Source: Chloroflexota bacterium (GTDB lineage: Bacteria; Chloroflexota; Dehalococcoidia; Lucifugimonadales; Lucifugimonadaceae). Taken from it: a stretch of 37,300 bases of DNA. This document shows, piece after piece, positions 20,235 through 27,124 of this stretch. The stretch covers positions 1 through 37,300 of the forward strand of contig JACZRO010000007.1 in assembly GCA_022574675.1 (NCBI GenBank), read 5' to 3'. The translations under genes and the position numbers were made by a program. Numbering within the stretch: the first letter of the stretch is position 1; each line of letters begins with the position of its first letter. The notes under the pieces were generated by a model, which was given only the letters and a program-made list of their open reading frames with translations, made no database searches and was not told the DNA's origin.

Positions 20235-21511
20235 CTGCTGTGACGGACACCGGACTGCGGGCGCAGGCCATCGCTGCGCGCGTCGCTGGAAAGACGCTCG
20301 CTTCCGCCGGGACAGGCCAGAAGAACGACTTCCTTATGGCGCTGGCGGACGCGCTTGGTGCGCGAACCGAAGAGATCGTGTCAACGAACGAGCGTGACGT
20401 CACCGCCGCCGCCGCCAGCGGGCTTGAGGATCACATAATCGACCGTTTGAGATTGGACGCCACCGGGATCGGCAAGATCGCAGCGGACGTCCGGCACGTC
20501 GCGTCGCTGGACGACCCCGTCGGCGAACAGATCGAGTCGTTCACGCGCCCGAATGGCCTGGAGATCGAACGCGTTCGCGTCCCCATCGGCGTCATTGGCG
20601 TGATCTACGAAAGCCGACCGAACGTCACGATCGATATCGCCGCCCTGTGCCTGAAGGCCGGTAACACCATCGTGCTGCGCGGTGGGCGCGAGGCGATCAA
20701 CTCCAACAGGATGCTGGCGGGGATCGCACGCGACGCACTGGAGTCGTCCGGTCTGCCGGCAGACGCGGTTCAGTTCATAGACTCGACCGATCGCGCCATC
20801 GTCGACGAGATGCTGAAGGCTCGCGGACTGATCGACCTGCTCATCCCACGCGGCGGGGAGGCGCTCATCACCAGGGTCCGGGACGAGGCACGCGTGCCCG
20901 CCATTACCGGGGGCATCGGCGTGTGCCACACCTACATCGACCGTTCCGCCGACCTGGAAAAGGCCGTGGCCATCGTGGTGAACGCCAAGACCCAGCGTCC
21001 CAGCGTGTGCAACGCGCTCGACACGTTGCTCATCCACGAGCGCGTGGCGCCTGTTTATCTGCCGCCGATCGCCCGGCAACTGACCGACCGCGGCGTTGAG
21101 CTACGATGTGACGGGCGGTCGCTCGCCATACTCGAGCCTGTGATCGGAAACGAACGATTGCGGGCCGCAGGTGATGACGACTACGGACAGGAATTCCTCG
21201 CTCTCGTCGCCTCCGTGAAGGTGGTCGATTCGATGGACGAGGCGTTCGACCACATAGAGCGTTTCGGCTCCGGACACTCGGAGGCGATCGTGACCGAGGA
21301 TGAAGAGTCCCGCGAACGATTCCTGTCCACCGTGGACGCCGCCGCCGTGTTCTCAAACGCCTCCACCTATTTCCACGACGGCGCAGAGTTCGGACTCGGT
21401 GCGGAAGTCGCAATCAGCACCGACCGCCTGCACGCCCGCGGCCCGCTTGGCCTGCGGGAGATCACAACCTACAAGTGGGTCGTCCGCGGTGACGGCCAGG
21501 TGCGCACATAG
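20231..21511 (+). CDS. proA: Gamma-glutamyl phosphate reductase
   Basis: ProA reduces gamma-glutamyl phosphate with NADPH to glutamate-5-semialdehyde, which cyclises towards proline. The 426-residue product belongs to the aldehyde dehydrogenase superfamily. VPIGVIGVIYESRPNVT binds the cofactor, ALCLKAGNTIVLRGGREA is the glycine-rich region, and KTQRPSVCNALDTLL carries the catalytic Cys. FGSGHSEAIVT and AAAVFSNASTYFHDGAEFG complete the family signature. It starts inside the proB stop after a GGAAGGG sequence. The gene is intact. Confidence 0.97.
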   Translation: MTAVTDTGLRAQAIAARVAGKTLASAGTGQKNDFLMALADALGARTEEIVSTNERDVTAAAASGLEDHIIDRLRLDATGIGKIAADVRHVASLDDPVGEQIESFTRPNGLEIERVRVPIGVIGVIYESRPNVTIDIAALCLKAGNTIVLRGGREAINSNRMLAGIARDALESSGLPADAVQFIDSTDRAIVDEMLKARGLIDLLIPRGGEALITRVRDEARVPAITGGIGVCHTYIDRSADLEKAVAIVVNAKTQRPSVCNALDTLLIHERVAPVYLPPIARQLTDRGVELRCDGRSLAILEPVIGNERLRAAGDDDYGQEFLALVASVKVVDSMDEAFDHIERFGSGHSEAIVTEDEESRERFLSTVDAAAVFSNASTYFHDGAEFGLGAEVAISTDRLHARGPLGLREITTYKWVVRGDGQVRT

Positions 21512-21513
21512 CC

Positions 21514-21831
21514 ATGCCCGGTTTCTACTTCCAGCGCGAGGCGCGCACCCCCAACTCCGAGTGCTACACGGTGATAGAGGAAGCCACGCCGGTCGGCCGG
21601 CTGGACATCCACTACGCGTCGCCGGTCGTCCACGCGACGCTTGTGGTGTCCGAGAGCATCACCCAGGAAGGCATCCAGGACCTGGTCGAGATGATCGACG
21701 AGGACCTGATCGACGCCGTGGGAATCGAGCGCGAAGAGCTGATCGTCCATGTGCACCAGGGACGCGACCTGGGCGTTTACTCGCAAAACGACTGGCCGCG
21801 AGGAAACGGCAGCCCGGAAGAGGGCGCGTAG
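21514..21831 (+). CDS. Small uncharacterised protein coupled to proBA
   Basis: I do not recognise this 105-residue acidic protein. It starts two bases after the proA stop, with AGGTG as ribosome-binding site, and so is almost certainly cotranscribed with proBA. The sequence reads as a compact alpha-beta domain: GFYFQREARTPNSECYTVIEE, then LDIHYASPVVHATLVVSESI, a helix ITQEGIQDLVEMIDEDLIDAV and ELIVHVHQGRDLGVYSQ. There is no signal peptide, membrane segment or metal motif beyond scattered His. Cotranscription suggests a link to proline synthesis, but operon placement may be incidental. Confidence 0.8.
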   Translation: MPGFYFQREARTPNSECYTVIEEATPVGRLDIHYASPVVHATLVVSESITQEGIQDLVEMIDEDLIDAVGIEREELIVHVHQGRDLGVYSQNDWPRGNGSPEEGA

Positions 21832-21862
21832 CGGGGTTCCCGGGCTAACGCCAATGGTGGTC

Positions 21863-21883
21863 CCCTCTCCCAGCGGGAGAGGG
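21863..21883. terminator. Perfect 9-bp hairpin of the common CCCTCTCCC/GGGAGAGGG type
   Basis: CCCTCTCCC and GGGAGAGGG form a perfect 9-bp stem with an AGC loop, followed by TTTGGGTGAGG. Such elements are dispersed in many GC-rich genomes, and antisense reading produces the familiar LTQTLSRWERG artefact. Here it lies 31 bases after the proBA-linked gene and before the convergent DUF362 stop, and it may terminate transcription in one direction. Confidence 0.6.
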
Positions 21884-21961
21884 TTTGGGTGAGGGAGAAG
21901 TTCCCTGCGTTCCACACGAACTGCACGGCGCGTTGACGCCGGCGCCGGCGAAACGAAAGCC

Positions 21962-23110
21962 CTAGTAGCTCTGGAACAGGCGGCCCCAGCCGGTCTGCAT
22001 CGCCGCTTTCACGCGCTTGCGGCCGATGAATCGCAGCCAGAACGAGTTGTGATACACGTTGGAGGCGAAGTAGGCCCACGGCGCTACAAAACTCCGTAGC
22101 AAGATGCGCTCAAGCGGCTTCAAGGGTCCGTGGTAGATGAGCCTCTGACCCCGGCTCGCGAACGTGCTTTTGTTGCCCGAGAAATGCCAGTTCACTCCGG
22201 AGATGTCATCGCCCACGATCTTGATCTCCGAAGGCTCGCCCACTCCTAGCCCGCGCTCGTGCGCCAGGCGGATCATTGGCAGCGACATCGGGTCGAAGCC
22301 CATCATCTTCGCCGCCATGGCGTCGATCGCAACCTGGTCCGCGCTCGCCAGGATCACGTTCTTCTCGTGCCACTGCATGGCGCGGGGACCGGGCCCGTCG
22401 CCGGCAAACGTGCCGTCCATCACGGCGAAGATCCCGGGATGGATCTCCTTCTGTATCGTCAGCAGGTCGACCAGCGTCTCGTGGATCACCGCATGCGTCC
22501 AGTGGCGATTGCGGTGCAGCAAGCCGCCGAACGCGTTTTTCATGGCGCCCGTCATCTGGGTGAAGACGTGCGTTTTGACCGTCGGGAAATGGATGATGTT
22601 TTTCCCGGCGAAGGTCTCGGGGATGAACAGGCCGTCCGGGTAGACATCGTTCAGGACGAGCATCTCGCCCTCTGGCGTGTACGGCACCCAGCGGTTCGGC
22701 GGCACGTCCAGCGTGATGCTCGGGACCCCGTGTTTTTCCTCGACAACCTTGTGTTTGTTGCTTATCTCCCCTTCGAAAGGATCGACGACGACGGTCCCGT
22801 TGTGGGCGGCCATCAGGTCGTCGTAACCATCGGCCTGGAGCTGCTTGATTACTCCGTCAATCTGCCAGGGGGGCGTCGAGCACGCGGGGTAGTAGTGCTG
22901 CCATGACAGGTTGATCTTGAGCAGCGTCTGCGTCCCGGGGGCCAGCGCGTCACGATAGTTGGCAAGTTTCAGGAGCCGTCCGTAGTCCTCAATCACCGTC
23001 TCCGGCGTCGTGTACAGAACGGCGACGACGCCCATCTCTGGCGAGGTGTGCGGGACAGACGAGCGCTGTCCTGAGGCGTCTGGGCCGGGGGATTCAACGG
23101 TGATCGCCAT
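21962..23110 (-). CDS. DUF362 family protein
   Basis: This 382-residue protein belongs to the DUF362 family, whose biochemical activity is largely unknown; some members occur fused to ferredoxin domains. Typical features are GTQTLLKINLSW near the N-terminus, a central IHFPTVKTHVFTQMTGAMKNAFGGL and the C-terminal VILASADQVAIDAMAAKMMGFDP with IRLAHERGLGVGEPSEIKIVG. No ferredoxin cluster or signal peptide is seen. About 70 C-terminal residues are basic and aromatic (FWLRFIGRKRVKAAMQTGWG), possibly membrane-associated. ATG 23110 follows GGAGG. A minus-strand TATACT at 23216-23211 and a TTCGTACGAA palindrome at 23200-23209 lie upstream and may form its control region. It is divergent from the amidohydrolase. 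Confidence 0.88.
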   Translation of the reverse strand: MAITVESPGPDASGQRSSVPHTSPEMGVVAVLYTTPETVIEDYGRLLKLANYRDALAPGTQTLLKINLSWQHYYPACSTPPWQIDGVIKQLQADGYDDLMAAHNGTVVVDPFEGEISNKHKVVEEKHGVPSITLDVPPNRWVPYTPEGEMLVLNDVYPDGLFIPETFAGKNIIHFPTVKTHVFTQMTGAMKNAFGGLLHRNRHWTHAVIHETLVDLLTIQKEIHPGIFAVMDGTFAGDGPGPRAMQWHEKNVILASADQVAIDAMAAKMMGFDPMSLPMIRLAHERGLGVGEPSEIKIVGDDISGVNWHFSGNKSTFASRGQRLIYHGPLKPLERILLRSFVAPWAYFASNVYHNSFWLRFIGRKRVKAAMQTGWGRLFQSY

Positions 23111-23252
23111 CGGGCCTCCGGTGGTTGAACGTCGGGTAAAGTGGGGCACGGCGCGCGAACGTCAGACGTTTTCGTTGGATGTCCGGGCGCCATCGTGAAT
23201 TCGTACGAAAAGTATAGCAACGGCCCGGTCGCTCACCGGACCGCGAGTCGCC

Positions 23253-24101
23253 GTGATCGTCGATTCCCACACCCACATCCTGCCCGACGCGTTCCGCGAC
23301 CAGCGCGACCGCTGGCTTCGCGCGGACCGCACGTTCGGCGCTCTATTCGACGATACCGCGGCCTTGACCGTCTCGGCCGGAGAGTTAATTTCGGAGATGG
23401 ACGGCGCAGGCGTTGATGTATCGGTCGCCCTGGGATACGGGTGGACCGACCCCGATGCGGCACGGATTTCCAACGATTACATGCTCGCCGCCGCCGCTGA
23501 TCATCCGAACCGCGTCGTTCCGTTTTGCAGCGTGGACCCCGGGTGGGGCGATGCCGCGGTGGCGGAGGTTGAACGTTGCCTGTCCCTTGGCGCGCGCGGC
23601 ATTGGCGAACTGCACGCCGATACGCAGGACTGGAGCCCGGAAAACCCGGATGGGCTGCGCCGGCTGATGGCGCTGGCGGAAGAAGCCGCCGTGCCGGTGG
23701 TCGTGCATGCGTCGGAGCCGGTCGGACACCGTTATCCCGGCAAGGGCGAGATCACCCCTGAACGGCTGCTTGCGCTGGCCGGGGCGTTCCCGGGCGTCAC
23801 GTTCGTCTTTGCCCACTTCGGCGGCGGCTTGCCTTTTTACGCCCTGATGCCGGAGGTGGCCGGCGCGCTCTCGAACACCTACTTCGACACCGCCGCCGCT
23901 CCGTTCCTGTACCGGCCCGATGTGTACGCCGTATCCGTCGCGGCGGCCGGGAGCGATCGCATCCTGTTCGGCAGTGACTTTCCCCTTATCCGGCAGGGCA
24001 GGGCGCTTCACGAAGCTCGGGAGACCCGGCTGACCGATGCGGAACTCGCTCGCGTGCTCGGAGGTAATGCAGCGGAACTGATGGGCGTCCCGAAGGTGTG
24101 A
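23253..24101 (+). CDS. Amidohydrolase family metal-dependent hydrolase
   Basis: This 282-residue protein has the amidohydrolase-2 TIM-barrel pattern. DSHTHI with the HxH metal pair (His6, His8) is followed by IGELHADTQ, VVHASEP with a third metal His, FAHFGGGLPF with the fourth, and LFGSDFPL with the catalytic Asp. The C-terminal helix LARVLGGNAAELMGV matches the family end. Members hydrolyse or decarboxylate cyclic and aromatic substrates; the exact reaction is unknown. The start is GTG 23253, because residues MIVDSHTH begin the domain directly. It is divergent from the DUF362 gene, with about 142 bases between. Confidence 0.92.
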   Translation: MIVDSHTHILPDAFRDQRDRWLRADRTFGALFDDTAALTVSAGELISEMDGAGVDVSVALGYGWTDPDAARISNDYMLAAAADHPNRVVPFCSVDPGWGDAAVAEVERCLSLGARGIGELHADTQDWSPENPDGLRRLMALAEEAAVPVVVHASEPVGHRYPGKGEITPERLLALAGAFPGVTFVFAHFGGGLPFYALMPEVAGALSNTYFDTAAAPFLYRPDVYAVSVAAAGSDRILFGSDFPLIRQGRALHEARETRLTDAELARVLGGNAAELMGVPKV

Positions 24102-24193
24102 GCCCCGCCGATCGCCTTGCAGATCGATTGATGGCGCCCGTCAGGCCAGGCCCGGCGTTACGTTTCTACCGAACATGCGAGGGAAGCCCGGTT

Positions 24194-24221
24194 TTGCAAT
24201 CTCGCGGGTTCTCAATACAAT
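24194..24221 (+). promoter_or_regulatory. Promoter of the cysteine-attenuator transcript
   Basis: TTGCAA (24194-24199) and TACAAT (24216-24221) are separated by 16 bases, both close to the sigma-70 consensus. Transcription would start near 24228, only a few bases before the leader ATG at 24231. The leader peptide would then be read from a leaderless or nearly leaderless mRNA. Confidence 0.6.
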
Positions 24222-24230
24222 GGTGCCAGG

Positions 24231-24299
24231 ATGATTTACCGATCAACGATGTGCGTCTGTTGTTGTAACACCCGCAGGGGTGGAGCGACCGCGCGCTGA
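24231..24299 (+). CDS. Cysteine-rich leader peptide of an attenuator
   Basis: This 22-residue frame begins MIYRST and continues MCVCCCNTRRGGATAR. Four Cys codons (TGC, TGT, TGT, TGT) fall within residues 8-12, and three use TGT although the window otherwise prefers TGC in GC-rich coding sequence. The stop at 24297-24299 lies past the first arm of the antiterminator stem. This is the layout of a transcription-attenuation leader that senses charged tRNA-Cys. An internal in-frame ATG at 24249 could also start it. Confidence 0.65.
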   Translation: MIYRSTMCVCCCNTRRGGATAR

Positions 24300-24339
24300 T
24301 CGGCTAATTCCCAGACAGCGTTCTGTGCGGCCCCTGCGG
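24272..24339 (+). promoter_or_regulatory. Antiterminator pairing of the Cys attenuator
   Basis: CCGCAGGGG (24272-24280) is the exact complement of CCCCTGCGG (24331-24339), a 9-bp stem. The second segment is also the 5' half of the terminator below, so the two structures exclude each other. A ribosome stalled at the Cys codons (24252-24266) leaves the first segment free and allows antitermination. A ribosome moving to the stop codon covers it and lets the terminator form. This is read from pairing geometry and has not been folded computationally. Confidence 0.6.
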
Positions 24340-24362
24340 ACCTTGAGTCCCGGGGGTTTTTT
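24331..24362 (+). terminator. Intrinsic terminator T1 of the Cys attenuator
   Basis: GGAC (24338-24341) pairs with GTCC (24347-24350) over a 5-base loop, and CCCC (24331-24334) pairs with GGGG (24352-24355) around a small internal loop. Six T residues follow at 24357-24362. The hairpin uses the same bases as the antiterminator. Confidence 0.7.
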
Positions 24363-24425
24363 ATTTGTCTTCCGCTCCCGGGTAGCAGCGATCAAAGCAC
24401 CGGCACACACCAGCGGAAACGCAAC

Positions 24426-24560
24426 ATGAAAATCACCACACAGGCTCAGACACAGACGGACAATCGCCGGCTCGGCGTCTTACGCGCAGGATGGTCTCGC
24501 ACCGTATCTGCGTTCCGCCGCCTGATAGCGGCAGCAGACGGGCTTGGCATCGAGCCGTAA
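24426..24560 (+). CDS. 44-residue small ORF downstream of the Cys attenuator
   Basis: ATG 24426 is preceded by GGAAA at a fair distance and opens a frame of 44 codons ending TAA. The product has a Gln/Thr-rich start (MKITTQAQTQTD) and a basic amphipathic middle (RAGWSRTVSAFRRLIAAAD). It has no Cys. It is the only open frame of note between the attenuator terminator T1 and terminator T2, so it is the best candidate for the gene controlled by the attenuator. I do not recognise it. It may instead be part of a non-coding RNA. Confidence 0.35.
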   Translation: MKITTQAQTQTDNRRLGVLRAGWSRTVSAFRRLIAAADGLGIEP

Positions 24561-24683
24561 GCCCTTCGACAACGCGGTGTGCAGCGCCGCCATGCATACC
24601 TGCCCGCATGACGCGGAGGGTTAGCGCACCTACGTCTGGTTGATCCGATCGACGCCTCCGGGAAACGCCGGCGGGAACCCCGT

Positions 24684-24733
24684 CCCCCTAAACCCGTGTT
24701 TATGAGCGAACACGCGTACGCGGGGGATTTTTT
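24684..24733 (+). terminator. Intrinsic terminator T2 closing the small transcription unit
   Basis: CGTGTT (24695-24700) pairs with AACACG (24709-24714) around an 8-base loop. CCCCC (24684-24688) can pair with GGGGG (24722-24726) as an outer stem. Six T residues follow at 24728-24733. This is as strong as T1. A short frame MHTCPHDAEG (24592-24624) ends on GGGTTAG, which can pair with CTAAACCC in the 5' arm, so T2 might also be conditional. Confidence 0.6.
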
Positions 24734-24822
24734 GTGCCTCCGCTCACGCCTCCGGGCATTCATCGAAGGCGGCGAACCGCGCGACGCGCCGGCCATTCGC
24801 GGGGGATGGTCCCGAAACCGGC

Positions 24823-24851
24823 TTGAGACGGGCTTTGGCCGCGCCTAAGCT
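24823..24851 (+). promoter_or_regulatory. Promoter of the SDR gene pair
   Basis: TTGAGA (24823-24828) and TAAGCT (24846-24851) are separated by 17 bases. This would give a start near 24858 and a leader of about 100 bases before TTG 24959. It suggests that the SDR pair has its own promoter and does not depend on readthrough from the attenuator. The -10 match is only moderate. The rest of the stretch between 24734 and 24958 shows no supported gene. Confidence 0.45.
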
Positions 24852-24958
24852 GTTTCGGCCCCGGCACGTGAGTTATCCCAAGTGAGTTTTACAGGGGACC
24901 GGTCGTATCAACCATCCGGGGAGCCGCCCAGAAGTCGCCCCAGGATCTGGAGGACAAG

Positions 24959-25690
24959 TTGAGACTTCTTTTGACATCGGCCACGAGCGACATGGGCCGA
25001 TCGGTCGCCGGTCTGTTGGCGTCAGACCACGATCTGACGCTCACCGACCTGACCCCACACGCGGAAGGCAACCCGGACGTCATCGCGTGCGATCTGGACG
25101 ACGATGAAGCCACTGACCATCTCGTTGATGGGATCGACGCCATCGTCCACATCGGTTACGGCGGGCACTTTGCCGCTGCGACCGACCTTCTGGACGTTCA
25201 CACGCGCTGCACATACAACCTGCTCACCGCGGCGCGCGCGGCCGGCGTGCCGCGGCTCATCAACCTGAGTACCCTGCGTCTGCTGGCCGGCTACCCACCG
25301 CACCTGACCGTAACCGAGAACTGGCGACCGATCCCGGAGGTGGAGCCGCTGATGCTCGCCGCACATCTCTGCGAGTACGTCTGCCGCGAGTTCGGTAGAG
25401 AAGGCGGGATCAAGATCGCCAATCTGCGTCTTGGTTTCCCACTGATCGAAGGCGGTACCGAAGCCGCCGCGGCTTCTGGCGAGTCCGCCGCGCTGGCGGA
25501 AGACGATCTGCGTGCAGCTATAAACGCCGCGCTTGTCGCCGATCTTACGAACGGGGCACAGTCAGCGAACTCGCCGGCTCCGGCATCGTTCCGGACCGTC
25601 CATGTGCAATCTCCGATTCCAGACGCCCGCTTCCTGCTGAACGGGGCGAAGTCGGTGCTCGGGCTCTGGGAAGGGCGGGGCGCTGCCTGA
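24959..25690 (+). CDS. NAD-dependent epimerase-like SDR protein with degraded motifs
   Basis: This 243-residue protein has the overall extended-SDR fold: a first strand MRLLLTSATSDMG, DLDDDEATDHLVDGIDAIVHIG, VHTRCTYNLLTAARAAGVPRLINLST and a later NLRLGFPLIEGG. However, the dinucleotide loop lacks GxxGxxG, with SATSDMG in its place. The region that should hold YxxxK reads AAHLCEYVCREF, without the Tyr-Lys pair. It therefore probably lacks ordinary SDR catalysis and may be a structural or regulatory partner of the following gene. The TTG start has GGAGG five bases upstream, a strong site. Its stop overlaps the next start (TGATG), so the pair is translationally coupled. Confidence 0.82.
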   Translation: MRLLLTSATSDMGRSVAGLLASDHDLTLTDLTPHAEGNPDVIACDLDDDEATDHLVDGIDAIVHIGYGGHFAAATDLLDVHTRCTYNLLTAARAAGVPRLINLSTLRLLAGYPPHLTVTENWRPIPEVEPLMLAAHLCEYVCREFGREGGIKIANLRLGFPLIEGGTEAAAASGESAALAEDDLRAAINAALVADLTNGAQSANSPAPASFRTVHVQSPIPDARFLLNGAKSVLGLWEGRGAA

Positions 25691-26460
25691 TGAACATCCT
25701 CATTCTCGGCGGAAACGGGATGCTGGGGCCGTGGGTCGTGGAGGCGCTCGGCGATCGTCACCGGCTACGTATAACGGATATTGGCGAGCCGCCTGCGACC
25801 ACCCACGAGTGGCGCCAGATCGACGTGTCATCCCTGGACGACGTAGTCGACGCGGCGGAGGGGATGGACGCCATCGTCAACCTGTCGGTGCTGCGGCCCG
25901 ACCGTAGGGTGGCGTTCGACGTCAACACACGTGGCAACTACAACATGATGGTCGCCGCGGTGACACACGGCATCCGGCGCGTGATCAACACAGGGCCGCA
26001 CTTCCAGCTTGCAGGACCGGGCTACGAGGACTGGGATTTCGATCTAAACCCGGACATGCCGCCCCAGCCCGGCACGCGCCTGTACGCGCTGACCAAGGCG
26101 CTGGGGCAGGAGATCGACCGGGTCTTCACGACCCGGCACGATATCTATCTGCAGACGCTGCTCTTCTACCACCTGTACGACCCCGGAGACCTGGAGCACG
26201 GACCCGGCGGAAGCGGAGCGGAAACGCTCGGTAGAGACATGATGGTCCCGTACAGCATCGCCTGGTCCGATGCCGGAGAGGCGATACGCTGCGCCGTGGA
26301 ATTACCGCTCGAACGACTGCCCAGTCGAGCCGAGACGTACATGGTGTTCACGGACATCCCGCACGGTAAATTCAGCAACGCAAAAGCACGCCGGCAACTC
26401 GGCTGGCAACCCCGCTATCACCTGGAACAACTCTGGAACAAGCCTGGTCCCCGCGTTTAG
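25690..26460 (+). CDS. NAD-dependent epimerase/dehydratase family protein
   Basis: This 256-residue extended SDR protein has the intact dinucleotide motif GGNGMLG near the start, D.IVNLSVLRP after beta-strand 4, and the catalytic Tyr-Lys pair in LYALTKALGQE. Further signals are VINTGPHFQLAGPGY in the Ser/Thr region and a C-terminal FSNAKARRQLGWQPRY, typical of sugar-nucleotide epimerases. The substrate is probably a nucleotide sugar or similar hydroxylated compound. It is coupled to the degenerate SDR upstream, as if the two formed one complex. The response regulator gene converges, with only three bases between stops. Confidence 0.9.
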   Translation: MNILILGGNGMLGPWVVEALGDRHRLRITDIGEPPATTHEWRQIDVSSLDDVVDAAEGMDAIVNLSVLRPDRRVAFDVNTRGNYNMMVAAVTHGIRRVINTGPHFQLAGPGYEDWDFDLNPDMPPQPGTRLYALTKALGQEIDRVFTTRHDIYLQTLLFYHLYDPGDLEHGPGGSGAETLGRDMMVPYSIAWSDAGEAIRCAVELPLERLPSRAETYMVFTDIPHGKFSNAKARRQLGWQPRYHLEQLWNKPGPRV

Positions 26461-26463
26461 GGA

Positions 26464-26865
26464 TCAGATGGGTTCAAGGTCGTCGACCAGCAAGCGGCGG
26501 AGGTCGTCCAACCGGAATGGCTTGCCCAGGATCGCGTCACCGCCGAGCTCGCGCACGTTGCCCTGGAGCGCCGGGTCGGACATCCCACTCACAAGAATGA
26601 CACGCACGGGCCGTGCGCTGGCACCGAGCTCCCGGAGTTGGCGCAGGACCTCGAAGCCGTCGATCACCGGCATCACGAGGTCAACCAGGACCGCGTCGTA
26701 CCGTTCCCGGGCGATCATCTCAAGGCCGACTTCGCCATCCGGGGCGGTATCGACTTCGAAACCGTCGAAGGTCTCAATGCTCGCCTGGAGCGCGGTACGC
26801 ACCGAGTCTTCGTCGTCTATAACGAGGACCCTGCGGATCACTGTCTGGGGATCGGAATCAGTCAA
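26464..26865 (-). CDS. Single-domain response regulator (receiver only)
   Basis: This 133-residue protein is a CheY-like receiver without an output domain. The acidic pair is in VLVIDDED (Asp17, Asp18), the phospho-acceptor Asp62 is in VLVDLVMPVIDG, the Ser is in VILVSGMS and the conserved Lys is in AILGKPF. All phosphorylation residues are present. It probably relays phosphate in a signalling chain or acts by protein contact. No kinase is adjacent. The start is a TTG at 26865; a GTG eight codons later is an alternative, and neither has a clear ribosome-binding site. Confidence 0.92.
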   Translation of the reverse strand: MTDSDPQTVIRRVLVIDDEDSVRTALQASIETFDGFEVDTAPDGEVGLEMIARERYDAVLVDLVMPVIDGFEVLRQLRELGASARPVRVILVSGMSDPALQGNVRELGGDAILGKPFRLDDLRRLLVDDLEPI

Positions 26866-27124
26866 AGCAAGGAATTGCCCTGGGAATCACAGTGACCCGG
26901 ATCGTAGCGGACCCGACGCAAAAGGATCAGGTGATGAGTATACGGAGCGTAACGGGGAAGCACCGCCGGGGACCTGTCCGAAACCTACTTCGAGTCCCAG
27001 CGGCGACTGTCTGCGTAAAGTAAATAGCGCCCGGGGAATGCGCCGATCTTCCCGCCGCGCAGGCCGTCGGAGAGTACCGGCGACCCGTAACGACACAGGC
27101 CAGATCGCCACAGGAGCACGCTGA

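Noticed and set aside
21777-22079. Minus-strand frame encoding SLTQTLSRWERG
   Set aside because: This is the familiar false peptide produced by the dispersed CCCTCTCCC/GGGAGAGGG hairpin element, not a gene.
24446-24796. Minus-strand 116-codon frame across the small transcription unit
   Set aside because: It is Arg/Ser/Pro-rich, runs antisense through terminator T2 and has no ribosome-binding site or recognisable domain.
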